NCBI GenBank assembly: GCA_022953095.1
Contig: JALJCR010000002.1
Coordinates: forward strand, 558,001 to 622,000
DNA: 64,000 nucleotides
DNA from: Qipengyuania sp. ABI-127-1
GTDB lineage: Bacteria > Pseudomonadota > Alphaproteobacteria > Sphingomonadales > Sphingomonadaceae
Direction of reading: 5' to 3'
The translations under genes and the position numbers were made by a program. Under the pieces are notes generated by a model. The model saw nothing but the letters and a program-made list of their open reading frames with translations. It ran no database searches and was not told the origin of the DNA. Positions 8,891 to 18,408 of the stretch are shown piece by piece (positions within the stretch are counted from its first letter, which is position 1; each line of letters starts with the position of its first letter).

Positions 8891-10012
8891 GATTGTCGTC
8901 CAGACCATGTTCGCACCAGACGCAGGAGCAGTCTCGATGATTGCAGCTCGGATCTCGCAGGCTCGCCCGAAAGCGGTGACGGGCGATCGGATAGAGAGTG
9001 TGATGCAGCAGTGATGGCGAATAGAGGGTGTGAAGGAGCCGTTCCGTATCACCGCCAAGAAGTTTCCGTGTGACGAAACTTCGGCCCCTGCGGCCAACGG
9101 TATTGAAGAGAAATCGATTGACGACCGAAGCCTTCATTCTGTGCAGAAGATCGCGTCGCCAAAGCTCCTGATAGTCTCTGCCTTCCAAGAGGCTGCGTGC
9201 GGCGAGAACGCCGGAAAAAACCGAGTAACGCAGGCCAAACCCAGCCAAAGCATCCTGAAAGCCGGCATGTTCGCCTATGACAGGGTGCCCCCCTTGCAGC
9301 CCCGTCTGCGGAAATCGTAGATTACCGAAACCGCCAAACGCCTGCGGGTTCGTCATCTTCAGACCCGCTGCGCTTGCGAAGAACGCACATGTGCGTTCCA
9401 CATAAAGCTTCTGTTGCTTGAAATTGGTGAACAGGCAGCTTGCAACGGTCCCGCGCCCACGGTGGATCAGTAGATAAGCGTACCCAGACGGGGCAAGGTT
9501 CTCGTCAAATGCGATAAAGGCGCCGTCGGCCATATCTGTGTCGAATACAAATCCAGATGCAATGACGTCGGCCCGGCGCGGTCCTGCAGCGAGGATTGCC
9601 GGTCCAGTAGCAGTCTCGACACGGCTCCCGAAACATATCTCGACGCCGAGCGACTGTGCTTGTTTCAGGAGGCTCTGCTCCAGGCTTTCAGGACCCCCTC
9701 CGCGTTCGACTAGATAAAAAAAGGGCGATCGGAAGAGAGTTCGTGTCGCGTGCCTTCGGCATCAAAGCCGTACCCCTTTCGGACAGGGTGAGCGAGAAAC
9801 TCCGGCTCGATCCCGGCCCTTTGAAAATCGAGCAGGACGTCCGTTGCCGTGCTCCAATTTTCCAGTCCCTGATAATCAGCATGAAAGCGCGAACCGACCT
9901 GGGAATGCCATTCATGCACGATCACCTCGCGGCCTCCTCGTGCGAGCACAATAGCGGCGGAAAGCCCGGCGGGGCCGGCACCAACCACTGTTACGGGTGA
10001 AGTGTCAGTCAT
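8877..10012 (-). pseudogene. Geranylgeranyl-reductase-family FAD oxidoreductase, frameshifted
   Basis: Two frames together make one flavoprotein of about 378 residues. The first part (ATG 10012 to TAG near 9709) starts with the FAD-binding fold VTVVGAGPAGLSAAI (GxGxxG at residues ~11-16). The second part continues in another frame from about 9715 (YLVERGGGPESLEQ) through ASGFVFDT and the GFGLRYSVFSGVLAARSL region. It ends with a Cys-rich tail (CNHRDCSCVWCEHG). The frames join at a run of seven T on the coding strand (plus-strand A run 9716-9722); one extra T would restore the reading. It could be a real frameshift, a sequencing error or slippage. Family members reduce isoprenoid chains or act on other membrane substrates. 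Gene order DUF2933, ICMT-like, this gene, YHS suggests one operon. Confidence 0.75.
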
Positions 10013-10049
10013 CGGTCTTGTCTGAGTATCAGGTGTGCACACGCGGCAC

Positions 10050-10703
10050 TCATGAACCCTGCCCGGACGGCATGATGGTGTTCCATTTCGGAATGAACCG
10101 TGGAACCTTGTTCCTGTATTGGCGGTATTCTTCGCCGAATTCGGCCTCCCCTTCGCGTTCTTCGCGTAGCGCCAACCGCCAATACATGACGACCAGGATT
10201 GGGAACATCGCGACCGTCAAGAGCGTCGGCCACTGCACGAGAAATCCAAGCATGATGAGCACGAAGCCGACATATTGCGGATGCCGAATTCGGGCGTAGG
10301 GGCCGGTCGATGCGAGCGTGTTGGTTCGTTGGGCCTGATAAAGCGTGCGCCATGCGGCCGAGAGGAGAATGAACCCTCCGCCTATCAGGGCGAAACTCAG
10401 TAGATGGAAAGGTCCGAAATGTGGGTTGCCGCGCCATCCGAACAGCATCTCCAAGAGGTGTCCTGAATCGTGGGTAAGCCAGTCGACCGACGGGTAATTG
10501 CTCTGCAACCAGCCTGAGAGAAAATAGATTGTGAGCGGAAAGCCATACATTTCCGTGAAAAGCGCGATGACGAAGGCGCTGAAAGCTCCGAAAGAGCGCC
10601 AGTCTCGCCCGGTTTGTGGCTTGAAGAAGCTGAATGCGAACAGGATGAAGATCACCGAATTGAATATGACCAAAATCCACAGGCCGTAAGACGAGCCTTC
10701 CAT
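10050..10703 (-). CDS. Isoprenylcysteine carboxyl methyltransferase-like membrane protein
   Basis: An integral membrane protein of 217 residues with about five hydrophobic segments. Its C-terminal region holds the ICMT/PEMT-family signature: STGPYARIRHPQYVGFVLIM (residues ~140-160) followed by LREEREGEAEFGEEYRQYR. In that family the region binds S-adenosylmethionine and the substrate. ATG 10703 lies 1 base after the stop of the upstream DUF2933 gene; a longer frame to 10829 overlaps that gene and is unlikely. Bacterial members usually have unknown substrates (lipid or isoprenoid methylation is a reasonable guess). The gap to the downstream flavoprotein gene is 37 bases. Confidence 0.82.
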   Translation of the reverse strand: MEGSSYGLWILVIFNSVIFILFAFSFFKPQTGRDWRSFGAFSAFVIALFTEMYGFPLTIYFLSGWLQSNYPSVDWLTHDSGHLLEMLFGWRGNPHFGPFHLLSFALIGGGFILLSAAWRTLYQAQRTNTLASTGPYARIRHPQYVGFVLIMLGFLVQWPTLLTVAMFPILVVMYWRLALREEREGEAEFGEEYRQYRNKVPRFIPKWNTIMPSGQGS

Positions 10704-10704
10704 G

Positions 10705-11022
10705 TCAACGCGCCTCCCCGTTGTTGCCGACAGGGCCTGTTTTCGTACTGTGTGGAACGTGATTTTCGGCAGAACCGTCACTGGACTCGTGCCCTCTCCC
10801 GTGCGGATCACCAGATGTATGGCCACCATGACCGCCGTGCATGAACAGGTGGATAATCATGCAGCCAGCGAGAAGCAGACCAAGAAAAAGATAATTGCCT
10901 GGAATGTGCGCGCGGTGTTCGAAAAGGAGCAAGAAACCGATCACTGCAAGAAACACGATCAACGAGAAGCCTGCTCTCGTTTTCATGAACGGCTTTTGCC
11001 CTTCGGGCGTTTCGTGCGCCAT
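10705..11022 (-). CDS. DUF2933-like small membrane protein with His-rich tail
   Basis: A 105-residue protein. Residues 1-14 are polar, two membrane segments follow (residues ~17-34 and ~43-62), and the C-terminal tail is rich in His and Gly (HLFMHGGHGGH, then DPHGRGHE). This layout matches DUF2933-type proteins, often found near copper or heavy-metal resistance genes; the His tail suggests metal binding. ATG 11022 has GGAAG 9 bases upstream. It is the first gene of the leftward run DUF2933, ICMT-like, flavoprotein, YHS, so the promoter should lie between 11023 and the divergent cyclopropane synthase gene. Confidence 0.75.
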   Translation of the reverse strand: MAHETPEGQKPFMKTRAGFSLIVFLAVIGFLLLFEHRAHIPGNYLFLGLLLAGCMIIHLFMHGGHGGHTSGDPHGRGHESSDGSAENHVPHSTKTGPVGNNGEAR

Positions 11023-11211
11023 AATCTAGATCTTCCAATGTCTACCTTGCCCAGCATTAGGGGCTTGGCATGATAGACGGTCGATCACCGACTTTCTTAC
11101 AGCAGCATTGCCTCCTCGCCCCGATCGCAATGTGCGCGGCTTGTACTGTAAGCCACGCACCATGCTGGCGTCCTTGCACTGGCCACTGCCAATATGAATT
11201 TGAGGACACGT

Positions 11212-12531
11212 ATGGAACGGGGACGGACAGCCAGTAACACGACGAACTTCAGCTTTCTCGGGCTGATCATACCTACGCTCAAGGCCCTGGTGCGGCGCGG
11301 ACGTGTGATCATCATCGACGCTCAGGGAAGGAAGCGAATCGTCGATTCCGGTACGTCCGGTCCATCGGTGACGATCAGACTCCATAGTGCGACCCTGCCA
11401 CTCAAATTGATGATTCGCCCTTCGCTCGCCTTGGGGGAAGCCTACATGGATGGGACGCTCATCATCGAAGAAGGCGACGTTCGGAACCTGTTGGCAATCA
11501 TCACTTCCGGTCTCGACGCACTCGATCGCATTCCCTTCGAGCGGCTTCGCGCTTCGTTTTCGAAGCTGACGACTGCCTTGACCGGGATCCGTCGGGCGCG
11601 CGCCGCAAAGAACGTTGCGCACCGTTATGATGTCTCCAACGAGTTCTACGAGCTCTTTCTCGATGCGGACTGGCAGTATTCCTGCGCCTATTTTTGCGAT
11701 AGGAGCCATTCCCTTGAGCAGGCGCAAACCGCCAAGCGCGATCATATCGCGCGCAAGCTGATGCTGGAGCCGGGCTCGCGCGTGCTCGACATCGGGTGCG
11801 GGTGGGGCGGTCTGGCCCTTGATCTTGCCTCAGACTTCGATGCGCATGTCACCGGTATCAGCCTGTCCGAAGAACAACTCGCTCGCGCTCGAACACGAGC
11901 AGCCGAAACCGGGATGGACGAAAAGGTGAAGTTCGAGTTTTGCGATTACCGTGATGTCGATGGTGAGTTCGACAGGATTGTCTCTGTTGGCATGTTCGAA
12001 CATGTCGGCCCGCCGAGTTACGCGCCGTTCTTTCGATCTATCAGCCAGCATCTAGCACCTGATGGGATCGCGGTCGTCCATTCGATCGGCCGTCGGACGC
12101 CACCCGGAGGAAGAGATCCGTGGATTAACAAATACATCTTCCCTGGAGGATATATCCCTTCTCTTTCGGAAACCCTTGCGGCGGTCGAAGGTACAGGGCT
12201 GTGGGTTGCCGATATCGAAATACTCCGCCTTCATTATGCTGAAACACTGCGGCACTGGTACGAGCGCTTTCAACGGCGGCGCGGGACTGTAGTAGAAATG
12301 TTCGATGAGCGCTTTTGCCGTATGTGGGAGTATTATTTGGCAGCCTGCGAGATGATGTTCAGAAACGGCGATCTCATGGTGTTCCAAATGCAGCTCAGCC
12401 GACAGCGCGATGCCGTGCCATTGACACGCGATTATCTGTATAATCGCAACGGCGATGCACTGTCGGACCCAGCGAGTGAACCGGCGTTACAACTCGGGAA
12501 CCGGCGCTGCGCCAACGCTGGTGTGAGCTAG
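11212..12531 (+). CDS. cfa: Cyclopropane-fatty-acyl-phospholipid synthase
   Basis: Transfers a methylene group from S-adenosylmethionine to unsaturated acyl chains of membrane phospholipids, a change linked to acid and stress tolerance. The protein is 439 residues from ATG 11212. The N-terminal lipid-binding domain (residues ~15-110) precedes the substrate-entry motif HRYDVSNEFY (~137-146). The SAM site VLDIGCGWGG is at ~191-200, with VSVGMFEHVG and the FPGGYIPSL segment downstream. ATG 11212 has GAGG 6 bases upstream; ATG 11194 in the same frame has no ribosome site. It is divergent from the DUF2933 operon. The C-terminus beyond residue ~400 is not conserved-looking. Confidence 0.92.
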   Translation: MERGRTASNTTNFSFLGLIIPTLKALVRRGRVIIIDAQGRKRIVDSGTSGPSVTIRLHSATLPLKLMIRPSLALGEAYMDGTLIIEEGDVRNLLAIITSGLDALDRIPFERLRASFSKLTTALTGIRRARAAKNVAHRYDVSNEFYELFLDADWQYSCAYFCDRSHSLEQAQTAKRDHIARKLMLEPGSRVLDIGCGWGGLALDLASDFDAHVTGISLSEEQLARARTRAAETGMDEKVKFEFCDYRDVDGEFDRIVSVGMFEHVGPPSYAPFFRSISQHLAPDGIAVVHSIGRRTPPGGRDPWINKYIFPGGYIPSLSETLAAVEGTGLWVADIEILRLHYAETLRHWYERFQRRRGTVVEMFDERFCRMWEYYLAACEMMFRNGDLMVFQMQLSRQRDAVPLTRDYLYNRNGDALSDPASEPALQLGNRRCANAGVS

Positions 12532-12718
12532 ATAGCGGTGAAGGGCGATTCAAAAATCATCCACTGCGTAGCAATGCCCTGGGCGGCGGTTTGGGGCAGG
12601 CCAATTCTCGGTTATGCCGAGCCATCAAGCTTCCATATCGCCGTATCCTCGAACAGCTTGTACCCGGCGGCGCTGCGGTGCACACCGTTTCCCTTTGCGA
12701 AATATAACGACGACATTC

Positions 12719-13672
12719 GTGCCCCCTAGGTTCTCCGCTGCTCTGGTGATGGTGTTGTGGGCATCGTGCTATCCTTTGATAACGATTGGGCTCGAAAGCG
12801 CACCTCATCTTACCTTCGCCGTGCTGCGCGCAGTGATTGCGGGGTTGACGCTTGTTGGATGTGCCGCACTGCTACGCCAACCTTTGCCGCGTGACGGTGC
12901 GACGTGGGGATGGATTTCGCTCGCGGGCTTCGGAATGACCGGGCTTGGATATTACGGTATGTTCCACGCTGCCGAGTTCGTCGCTCCGGGTCTGGCGACG
13001 GTGATCGCCAACAGCCAGCCGCTCATCGCTGCGGTTCTGGCGTTTCTCTTTCTGAAGGAGCGCTTGTCCGCAAGTGGCTGGATCGGCCTCGGCATCGGTT
13101 TCCTGGGCATCGCGGTCATTGCGGCACCGCAGATTATGGACGGGGACCAATCGTCCTCGTTCGGGGGGCTGGCTTATGTCCTGCTGGCTGCATCGGGTGT
13201 TGCCGTGGGCAATATCGCTATCAAGAAACTCTCGAAAAAAACCGATGCGGCTGTAGCCATGGGTCTACAACTCTTGATCGGGGCTGTTCCGCTCGCGCTT
13301 ATCGCCAGCTTGACCGAAAGCGCCGCAACCATTGATTGGTCACCTCTGTTCATCGCGAGTCTTATAGGTCTGAGCATTCCCGGAACCGCCGTCGCTTTTT
13401 GGCTGTGGCAATACACGCTCGGAAAGATCGAGCTCACAAACGCCAACGTCTTTAGCTTTCTTGTTCCCGTGTTTGGACTGACGATTGGCGTCGCGTTCTT
13501 CAGCGAGCGTGTCACTCTGTTGATGGTGCTGGGGACCGCCATCGCGACCGCAGGTGTGATGTTGACGACCGCTCGCCCGCCAAAACCTCCCCCGAGTTCG
13601 GGAAACGCTGGTGAGGGGGCGTTTCATCGGCCAAGCACAGTTAGCGGCGAACGAGATCAGGGAGGCCAATGA
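12719..13672 (+). CDS. EamA-family (DMT superfamily) permease
   Basis: An inner-membrane transporter of the drug/metabolite superfamily with about ten helices in two EamA repeats. First repeat: FSAALVMVLWASCYPL through VIANSQPLIAAVLAFLFLKE. Second repeat: SSFGGLAYVLLAASGVAVGN through NVFSFLVPVFGLTIGVAFFSE. Substrate cannot be told from sequence; metabolite export is typical. The frame is open back to ATG 12614, but those 35 codons are basic and unlike the family. GTG 12719 immediately precedes the first helix and is the preferred start, though without a clear ribosome site. It is convergent with arcC. Confidence 0.83.
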   Translation: MPPRFSAALVMVLWASCYPLITIGLESAPHLTFAVLRAVIAGLTLVGCAALLRQPLPRDGATWGWISLAGFGMTGLGYYGMFHAAEFVAPGLATVIANSQPLIAAVLAFLFLKERLSASGWIGLGIGFLGIAVIAAPQIMDGDQSSSFGGLAYVLLAASGVAVGNIAIKKLSKKTDAAVAMGLQLLIGAVPLALIASLTESAATIDWSPLFIASLIGLSIPGTAVAFWLWQYTLGKIELTNANVFSFLVPVFGLTIGVAFFSERVTLLMVLGTAIATAGVMLTTARPPKPPPSSGNAGEGAFHRPSTVSGERDQGGQ

Positions 13673-13707
13673 TGGCGAGATTGCCGGCCGGTTGTGTATC
13701 CGCGATA

Positions 13708-14625
13708 CTAAGAGGGTTCATCTGGTGTGATCGCTGTGCCAGCTTGTCCGGCGATTACGGCCCCTAGCTCTGCCAGCGCTCCAATTGCAGCATTTTTTTC
13801 GGTCCGAGTGACAAAATCCAACGCAGCTTGGACCTTGGGACCCATTGAGCCTGCCGGAAATTCACCCACATCGATTGTTCCTGGCATTGCGGACTGAATG
13901 CGTCGCTGTGTGGCTTGGCCCCAGTCGCGATAGACCGCGTCAACATCGGTTGCCATCACGAGCAAATCGGCATCGAGATTGCGCGCCAGCAACGCGCTCG
14001 CCGCGTCCTTGTCGATCACCGCTTCTACCCCGACAAGAAGACCATCCGGGCTCCGGGTCACCGGAATGCCGCCGCCTCCGGCGCATATGACAATCGCCGA
14101 TTTTTCTAGAAGCCAGCGGATGGGAGCTATTTCCGCAATGCGCCTGGGTGCGGGGGAGGGGACCACCCGGCGAAAGTTCTCGCCATCGCGTTTCATCACC
14201 CAGCCTTTCTCGCGGGCCAAATATTCGGCCTCCATAACGGTGTAAACCGGACCGACGAACTTGGTCGGGTTGTCGGAGGCGGGATCGTCCGGTTCGACCT
14301 CCACCATGGTCAATATCGTCGCGACCGGTTTTTCCGGCGATAGCCGATTTCTTAGCTCCTGCTCGATCATATAACCGATCATCCCTTCGGTCTGCGCGCC
14401 GAGGACATCCAGCGGAAAGGCTTCTTCGGGTTTGTAGGCTGCTCCTTGAAGCGCCAGCAAACCTACCTGCGGCCCGTTGCCATGAGAAATGATCAGTTCG
14501 TGCTCGTCCGCGAGCGGCGCCAGGGCGGCGGCCGCCATACGGATATTTTCGCGCTGGTTGGCTGCCGTTAGGGCTTCTCCGCGCTGCAGCAGTGCATTGC
14601 CGCCAAGTGCTACGACAATTCGCAT
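13708..14625 (-). CDS. arcC: Carbamate kinase
   Basis: Last enzyme of the arginine deiminase pathway: carbamoyl phosphate plus ADP gives ATP, ammonia and CO2. It is 305 residues. It opens with [16 protein letters not shown] (phosphate-binding GGNAL), then [32 protein letters not shown] and MATDVDAVY, all standard for the amino-acid-kinase fold. ATG 14625 is 4 bases past the arcB stop; a frame to 14652 would overlap arcB. It is the terminal gene of a five-gene leftward operon. Nothing abnormal is seen. Confidence 0.95.
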   Translation of the reverse strand: MRIVVALGGNALLQRGEALTAANQRENIRMAAAALAPLADEHELIISHGNGPQVGLLALQGAAYKPEEAFPLDVLGAQTEGMIGYMIEQELRNRLSPEKPVATILTMVEVEPDDPASDNPTKFVGPVYTVMEAEYLAREKGWVMKRDGENFRRVVPSPAPRRIAEIAPIRWLLEKSAIVICAGGGGIPVTRSPDGLLVGVEAVIDKDAASALLARNLDADLLVMATDVDAVYRDWGQATQRRIQSAMPGTIDVGEFPAGSMGPKVQAALDFVTRTEKNAAIGALAELGAVIAGQAGTAITPDEPS

Positions 14626-14629
14626 GGGT

Positions 14630-15631
14630 TCAGTCCCCGATTGTTGCGACAAGAACTGCTTTTATAGTATGAAGCCGGTTCTCTGCCTGTTCAAACTGAA
14701 TTCCTGCAGGGGATTCGAAAACGTCTTCGGTTACCTCCATTTCTGTAATTCCAAATTTTTCGAATATGTCTTTACCGATCGTTGTATCTGTATTGTGAAA
14801 GGCTGGTAGGCAGTGCATGAACTTAGTAGATGCTTTACCAGTCGTTTTCATAAGATCAGCGTTGACTTGGTAAGGAGATAACAATTTAATCCGTTCTTTC
14901 CAGATCTCGTCCCGCTCGCCCATCGACACCCAGACATCGGTATTCACGAAATCGCATCCAGCGACAGCCTCTGCTGGATCCTCGGTCAGTGTCAGACGCG
15001 CTCCATACCTCTCCGCCAAAGCCTCAGCGGGGTCGAGATACTCGCGGGATGGCCAGAGCACTTTGGGCGCCGCGAGGCGAACATCCATACCCATGAGGCA
15101 TCCAGCAATCATAAGGGAATGGCCCATATTGCTACGTGCATCGCCAATAAACGCGTAGGAGATATCGGATAGCGGCTTATCGGCGTGCTCGCGCATGGTC
15201 ATGAGGTCAGCGAGCATTTGTGTCGGGTGGAATTCGTCGGTCAGTCCGTTGAACACCGGCACTCCCGCGAAGGCCGCTAGCTCTTCGACCTTCTCTTGTC
15301 CGAATCCGCGATATTCTATCGCATCATACATGCGGCCCAGTACGCGCGCCGTATCCTTCATCGTTTCCTTATGCCCGATCTGGGACCCGGTGGGGCCGAG
15401 ATACGTGACACCTGCTCCCTGATCCATTGCGGCCACTTCGAAGGCACACATGGTACGGGTCGAAGACTTCTCAAAAACCAGACAAATGTTCTTGCGCTTC
15501 AGATGTTGCTGTTCGGTGCCGGAATATTTTGCCCGCTTAAGGTCGCGCGCCAGGTCAAGCAGATGACGCACGGAGCGCTGATCAAAATCGAGCAACTTCA
15601 GAAAGCTGCGGCCTTTGAGGTTGTAAGCCAT
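14630..15631 (-). CDS. arcB: Ornithine carbamoyltransferase (catabolic)
   Basis: Converts citrulline and phosphate to ornithine and carbamoyl phosphate in the deiminase pathway. It is 333 residues with complete motifs: carbamoyl-phosphate loop SSTRT (residues ~56-60), HPTQ (135-138), ornithine-binding DVWVSMGE (~232-239) and catalytic HCLPA (273-277). Length and placement between arcA and arcC favour the catabolic enzyme over biosynthetic ArgF. The 52-base gap from arcA contains GAGAGGAGG-like purines on the plus strand only. Codon use near the C-terminus is slightly more A/T-rich than in the neighbours, without sign of damage. Confidence 0.94.
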   Translation of the reverse strand: MAYNLKGRSFLKLLDFDQRSVRHLLDLARDLKRAKYSGTEQQHLKRKNICLVFEKSSTRTMCAFEVAAMDQGAGVTYLGPTGSQIGHKETMKDTARVLGRMYDAIEYRGFGQEKVEELAAFAGVPVFNGLTDEFHPTQMLADLMTMREHADKPLSDISYAFIGDARSNMGHSLMIAGCLMGMDVRLAAPKVLWPSREYLDPAEALAERYGARLTLTEDPAEAVAGCDFVNTDVWVSMGERDEIWKERIKLLSPYQVNADLMKTTGKASTKFMHCLPAFHNTDTTIGKDIFEKFGITEMEVTEDVFESPAGIQFEQAENRLHTIKAVLVATIGD

Positions 15632-15683
15632 AATTTCTCTTGTTCGAGAGGAGGGGGGCGTGGTGCGGGATCGAGAAATTCGG

Positions 15684-16913
15684 TCAGAAATCGACCGGAT
15701 CGCGCCAGATAGGGCAAGTCATGCAATGGCCGCCGCCACGACCGCGACCGAGCTCGGAGCCCCTGATGGTGATGACCTCGATTCCCGCTTTGCGCAGAAG
15801 GGTATTCGTCGAGGTGTTTCGGTCGTAGGCGACCACCACGCCGGGCTCGATGGCCACGACATTGTTTCCGTCATCCCATTGCTCGCGCTCTTGTGAGTAA
15901 GCATCGCCTCCGGTCTGGACGATGTGGAGCTTTTTCAGTCCGATTGCCTCGGCAGCAAGGGTGAAAAGATGCTTCTCTTCTTTGCGAAAATCAATCTCCT
16001 GGCCGTTTCCGCCCGGTCGCAGGCTGTAACACTGGATCTGATCGCACACCTCGACATAGGCCGTTGCGACGTCGCGGTCGCAATGGGAGAAAACTGTGTC
16101 CAGATGCATGGAACTACGCGCTCTGGGCAGCTGGCAGGCGATCACGTGCGATGCGGCTTCGTTGCGAAACAGGGCTCTGGCGACCTGTCCGACAGCCTGC
16201 GGGGAAGTGCGCTCGCCCATGCCGATGAGGACCGTACCATTTCCCCAAGGCATTACATCCCCGCCTTCCAGCGTTGCGGGTCCGTGGTCTACATCTGGAT
16301 CGCCCCACCAGACGCCGTAGTCGCCTCCGGCGAAAGCAGGATGGAATTTGTAGACAGCGCTCACGAGCAGTGTTTCCGGGCGTCGCGCGGGCCAGTACAT
16401 CGGGTTCAACGTAAGGCCCTGGCCGATCCAGCAACTGTTGTCGCGAGGGAACTGTGTATTCGGCAGAGGCGGAATGACGAAGCCGTCAGGGCCGAGATAG
16501 CTCCCGAACATGTCGTGTGTTTCGAAGGGCAGCTCATGGACTGCGATGCCACCGATGAGAAACACCGCCAGTTGCGCAGCGGGGAGCTCGTCGAGCCATG
16601 CCCGCAATTCCCCGAGCATGCCGAGGCCGACCTCATTTTCGGAGATGCGTCGATCAAGTATCCAGGCCCGTCCATCGGGTAGCTCCACAACCTCTTTCAG
16701 TAGATCGTGAAATTCGTATACTTCGACACCACGGTTGCTCATCTTCATACGGAAGTCGGCATGATCTGTGCGCGCCTCCTGGACCCAGAGAACATCGTCG
16801 TAGAGCAGCGCCTCGGCATTGGCCGGCGTCAGGCGGGAGTGGGCTAGTCCGGGTTCGCAGGTAATGACCTTGCGTAGTTTGCCGATTTCGGAATGAACGC
16901 CAAAGCCTGTCAT
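15684..16913 (-). CDS. arcA: Arginine deiminase
   Basis: Hydrolyses L-arginine to citrulline and ammonia; gives nitrogen, ATP through arcB/arcC, and acid protection. It is 409 residues, standard length. The N-terminal [18 protein letters not shown] is typical, as are [22 protein letters not shown] and [11 protein letters not shown]. The C-terminal [15 protein letters not shown] carries the nucleophilic Cys at residue ~397, so the enzyme looks active. ATG 16913 has GAAAGGAC 5 bases upstream. It is preceded by the YfcC carrier gene (36-base gap) and an outer-membrane porin gene. Confidence 0.96.
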   Translation of the reverse strand: MTGFGVHSEIGKLRKVITCEPGLAHSRLTPANAEALLYDDVLWVQEARTDHADFRMKMSNRGVEVYEFHDLLKEVVELPDGRAWILDRRISENEVGLGMLGELRAWLDELPAAQLAVFLIGGIAVHELPFETHDMFGSYLGPDGFVIPPLPNTQFPRDNSCWIGQGLTLNPMYWPARRPETLLVSAVYKFHPAFAGGDYGVWWGDPDVDHGPATLEGGDVMPWGNGTVLIGMGERTSPQAVGQVARALFRNEAASHVIACQLPRARSSMHLDTVFSHCDRDVATAYVEVCDQIQCYSLRPGGNGQEIDFRKEEKHLFTLAAEAIGLKKLHIVQTGGDAYSQEREQWDDGNNVVAIEPGVVVAYDRNTSTNTLLRKAGIEVITIRGSELGRGRGGGHCMTCPIWRDPVDF

Positions 16914-16949
16914 AGATGCGGTCCTTTCTTGGAACGGGGTGATGGTCTG

Positions 16950-18395
16950 TCAGCCGATCAGCACGGCGAAGCTGAGTGCGCCCATGATCAGCGCCGCGAG
17001 GACGAGAAGCAGGGGCCACATGAACTTGAGCCAGCGCTGGTAAGGGACACCGCCGATCGCGAGTGCGCCCATCACCACGGCGAATGAAGGGTTGATCAGG
17101 TTCACGAGCCCGTTTGCAGACTGGTATGCCGTAACGACCAACGAGCGGTCCACGCCGGAGAAATCGGCAAGCGGCGCCAGCACTGGCATGCTGAGTACGG
17201 CCAAACCGGAAGACGATGGAACGAGAAAGGAGAGGCCCAGCTCGATCCCGAACATGGTATTGATAAAGCCCACCGCACCGAGCCCGCTCAGTGCTTGCTC
17301 ACCAGCATGAAGAATGGTGTCGGTCATTTTCCCGGCATCCATGACGACCACTATTCCGCGGGCAATGCCGATGATTAGCGCGACGCCCAAAAGGTCCTTC
17401 GCGCCTTCCATGAATGCCTCCACAAACCCCTTTTCGCCCATCCATGTCACCATCCCGACTAGGATGGCGGCGGCGATGAACAGAGCGGACATCTTGTCCA
17501 TCCACCAACCCTGTGACGAGACGCCCCAGATCATTACACCAAAGGTCGCTGCGAAGATGATGAGAGTGAGAGTCTGGGGCCAGGTCAAAGGCGCTGTCGG
17601 ATCGTGGTCTTCGCTCTTGAAGCGCGCCGCGATCGCATCGCTTTCGTCGGCAACGATAGATCTCGAAGGATCGCGTCGTACCTTCAGCGCGTAGCGTACA
17701 ACATAGGTGGAACACACAGCCCATCCCGCGACGAGGATGAAAAGGCGTAGGCCTAAACCCGAGGTAAAGGGCACGCCTGCCGCGTTGGAAGCGATGACGG
17801 TGGCGAAGGGATTGATGGTTGAACCCAATACGCCCACGCCTGCACCGAGCAAGATCACCGAGACTGCGACCACGGAGTCAAACCGGGCAGCCAGCATGAC
17901 CGGGATGAGAAGGCCGTAAAAAGCGAGCGACTCCTCCGCCATGCCATATGTTGTTCCCCCTGCAGCGAAGAATGCCATCAGAATGGGGATCATCCAGACC
18001 TCGCGTCCCCTGAGTGCGGTCATAGCTCGCTCGATCGCGCGATCGATTGCTCCAGTTCTCGTTACAACACCGAGGAATCCGCCGAGGATGATAACGAACA
18101 GAGCGACATCGATGGCCTGGGCTTCATAGCTCTCGGGATTGTAGAAGCCGGCGATTGGCGCGATGAAGACGTCGACAATGCCTTGCGGGTTTGGGGCAAC
18201 GGGTTCGTATGTTCCAGGAACTGGAACACTGCGGCCAAGTTCCGCATTATCGGCCCTCTCGTATTCGCCCGCAGGCAAGATCCAACTGCCCGCCGCGACC
18301 AGGGCGATGAGTACAAACAATATCGTGTATGCGGTGGGAAAGGCAAACCGCCAGGCTTTGCGGGTCTCGGGAGTGCGTGCGCCATTTTCTCTCAT
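16950..18395 (-). CDS. YfcC-family basic amino acid / C4-dicarboxylate carrier
   Basis: A polytopic inner-membrane protein of 481 residues in the YfcC/DcuC-like family. About 11-12 membrane segments are present. Recognisable stretches are VIILGGFLGVVTRTGAID, GTTYGMAEESLAFYGLL and SSSGLAVLSMPVLAPLADF. YfcC-type carriers often sit in arginine deiminase operons, where they serve as the likely arginine/ornithine exchanger in place of ArcD. That assignment here rests on context. ATG 18395 has AAGGGA 7 bases upstream; the frame extends to 18428 but that would overlap the porin gene. The gap to the porin stop is 13 bases. Confidence 0.85.
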   Translation of the reverse strand: MRENGARTPETRKAWRFAFPTAYTILFVLIALVAAGSWILPAGEYERADNAELGRSVPVPGTYEPVAPNPQGIVDVFIAPIAGFYNPESYEAQAIDVALFVIILGGFLGVVTRTGAIDRAIERAMTALRGREVWMIPILMAFFAAGGTTYGMAEESLAFYGLLIPVMLAARFDSVVAVSVILLGAGVGVLGSTINPFATVIASNAAGVPFTSGLGLRLFILVAGWAVCSTYVVRYALKVRRDPSRSIVADESDAIAARFKSEDHDPTAPLTWPQTLTLIIFAATFGVMIWGVSSQGWWMDKMSALFIAAAILVGMVTWMGEKGFVEAFMEGAKDLLGVALIIGIARGIVVVMDAGKMTDTILHAGEQALSGLGAVGFINTMFGIELGLSFLVPSSSGLAVLSMPVLAPLADFSGVDRSLVVTAYQSANGLVNLINPSFAVVMGALAIGGVPYQRWLKFMWPLLLVLAALIMGALSFAVLIG

Positions 18396-18408
18396 GCTTG
18401 GGGTCCCT

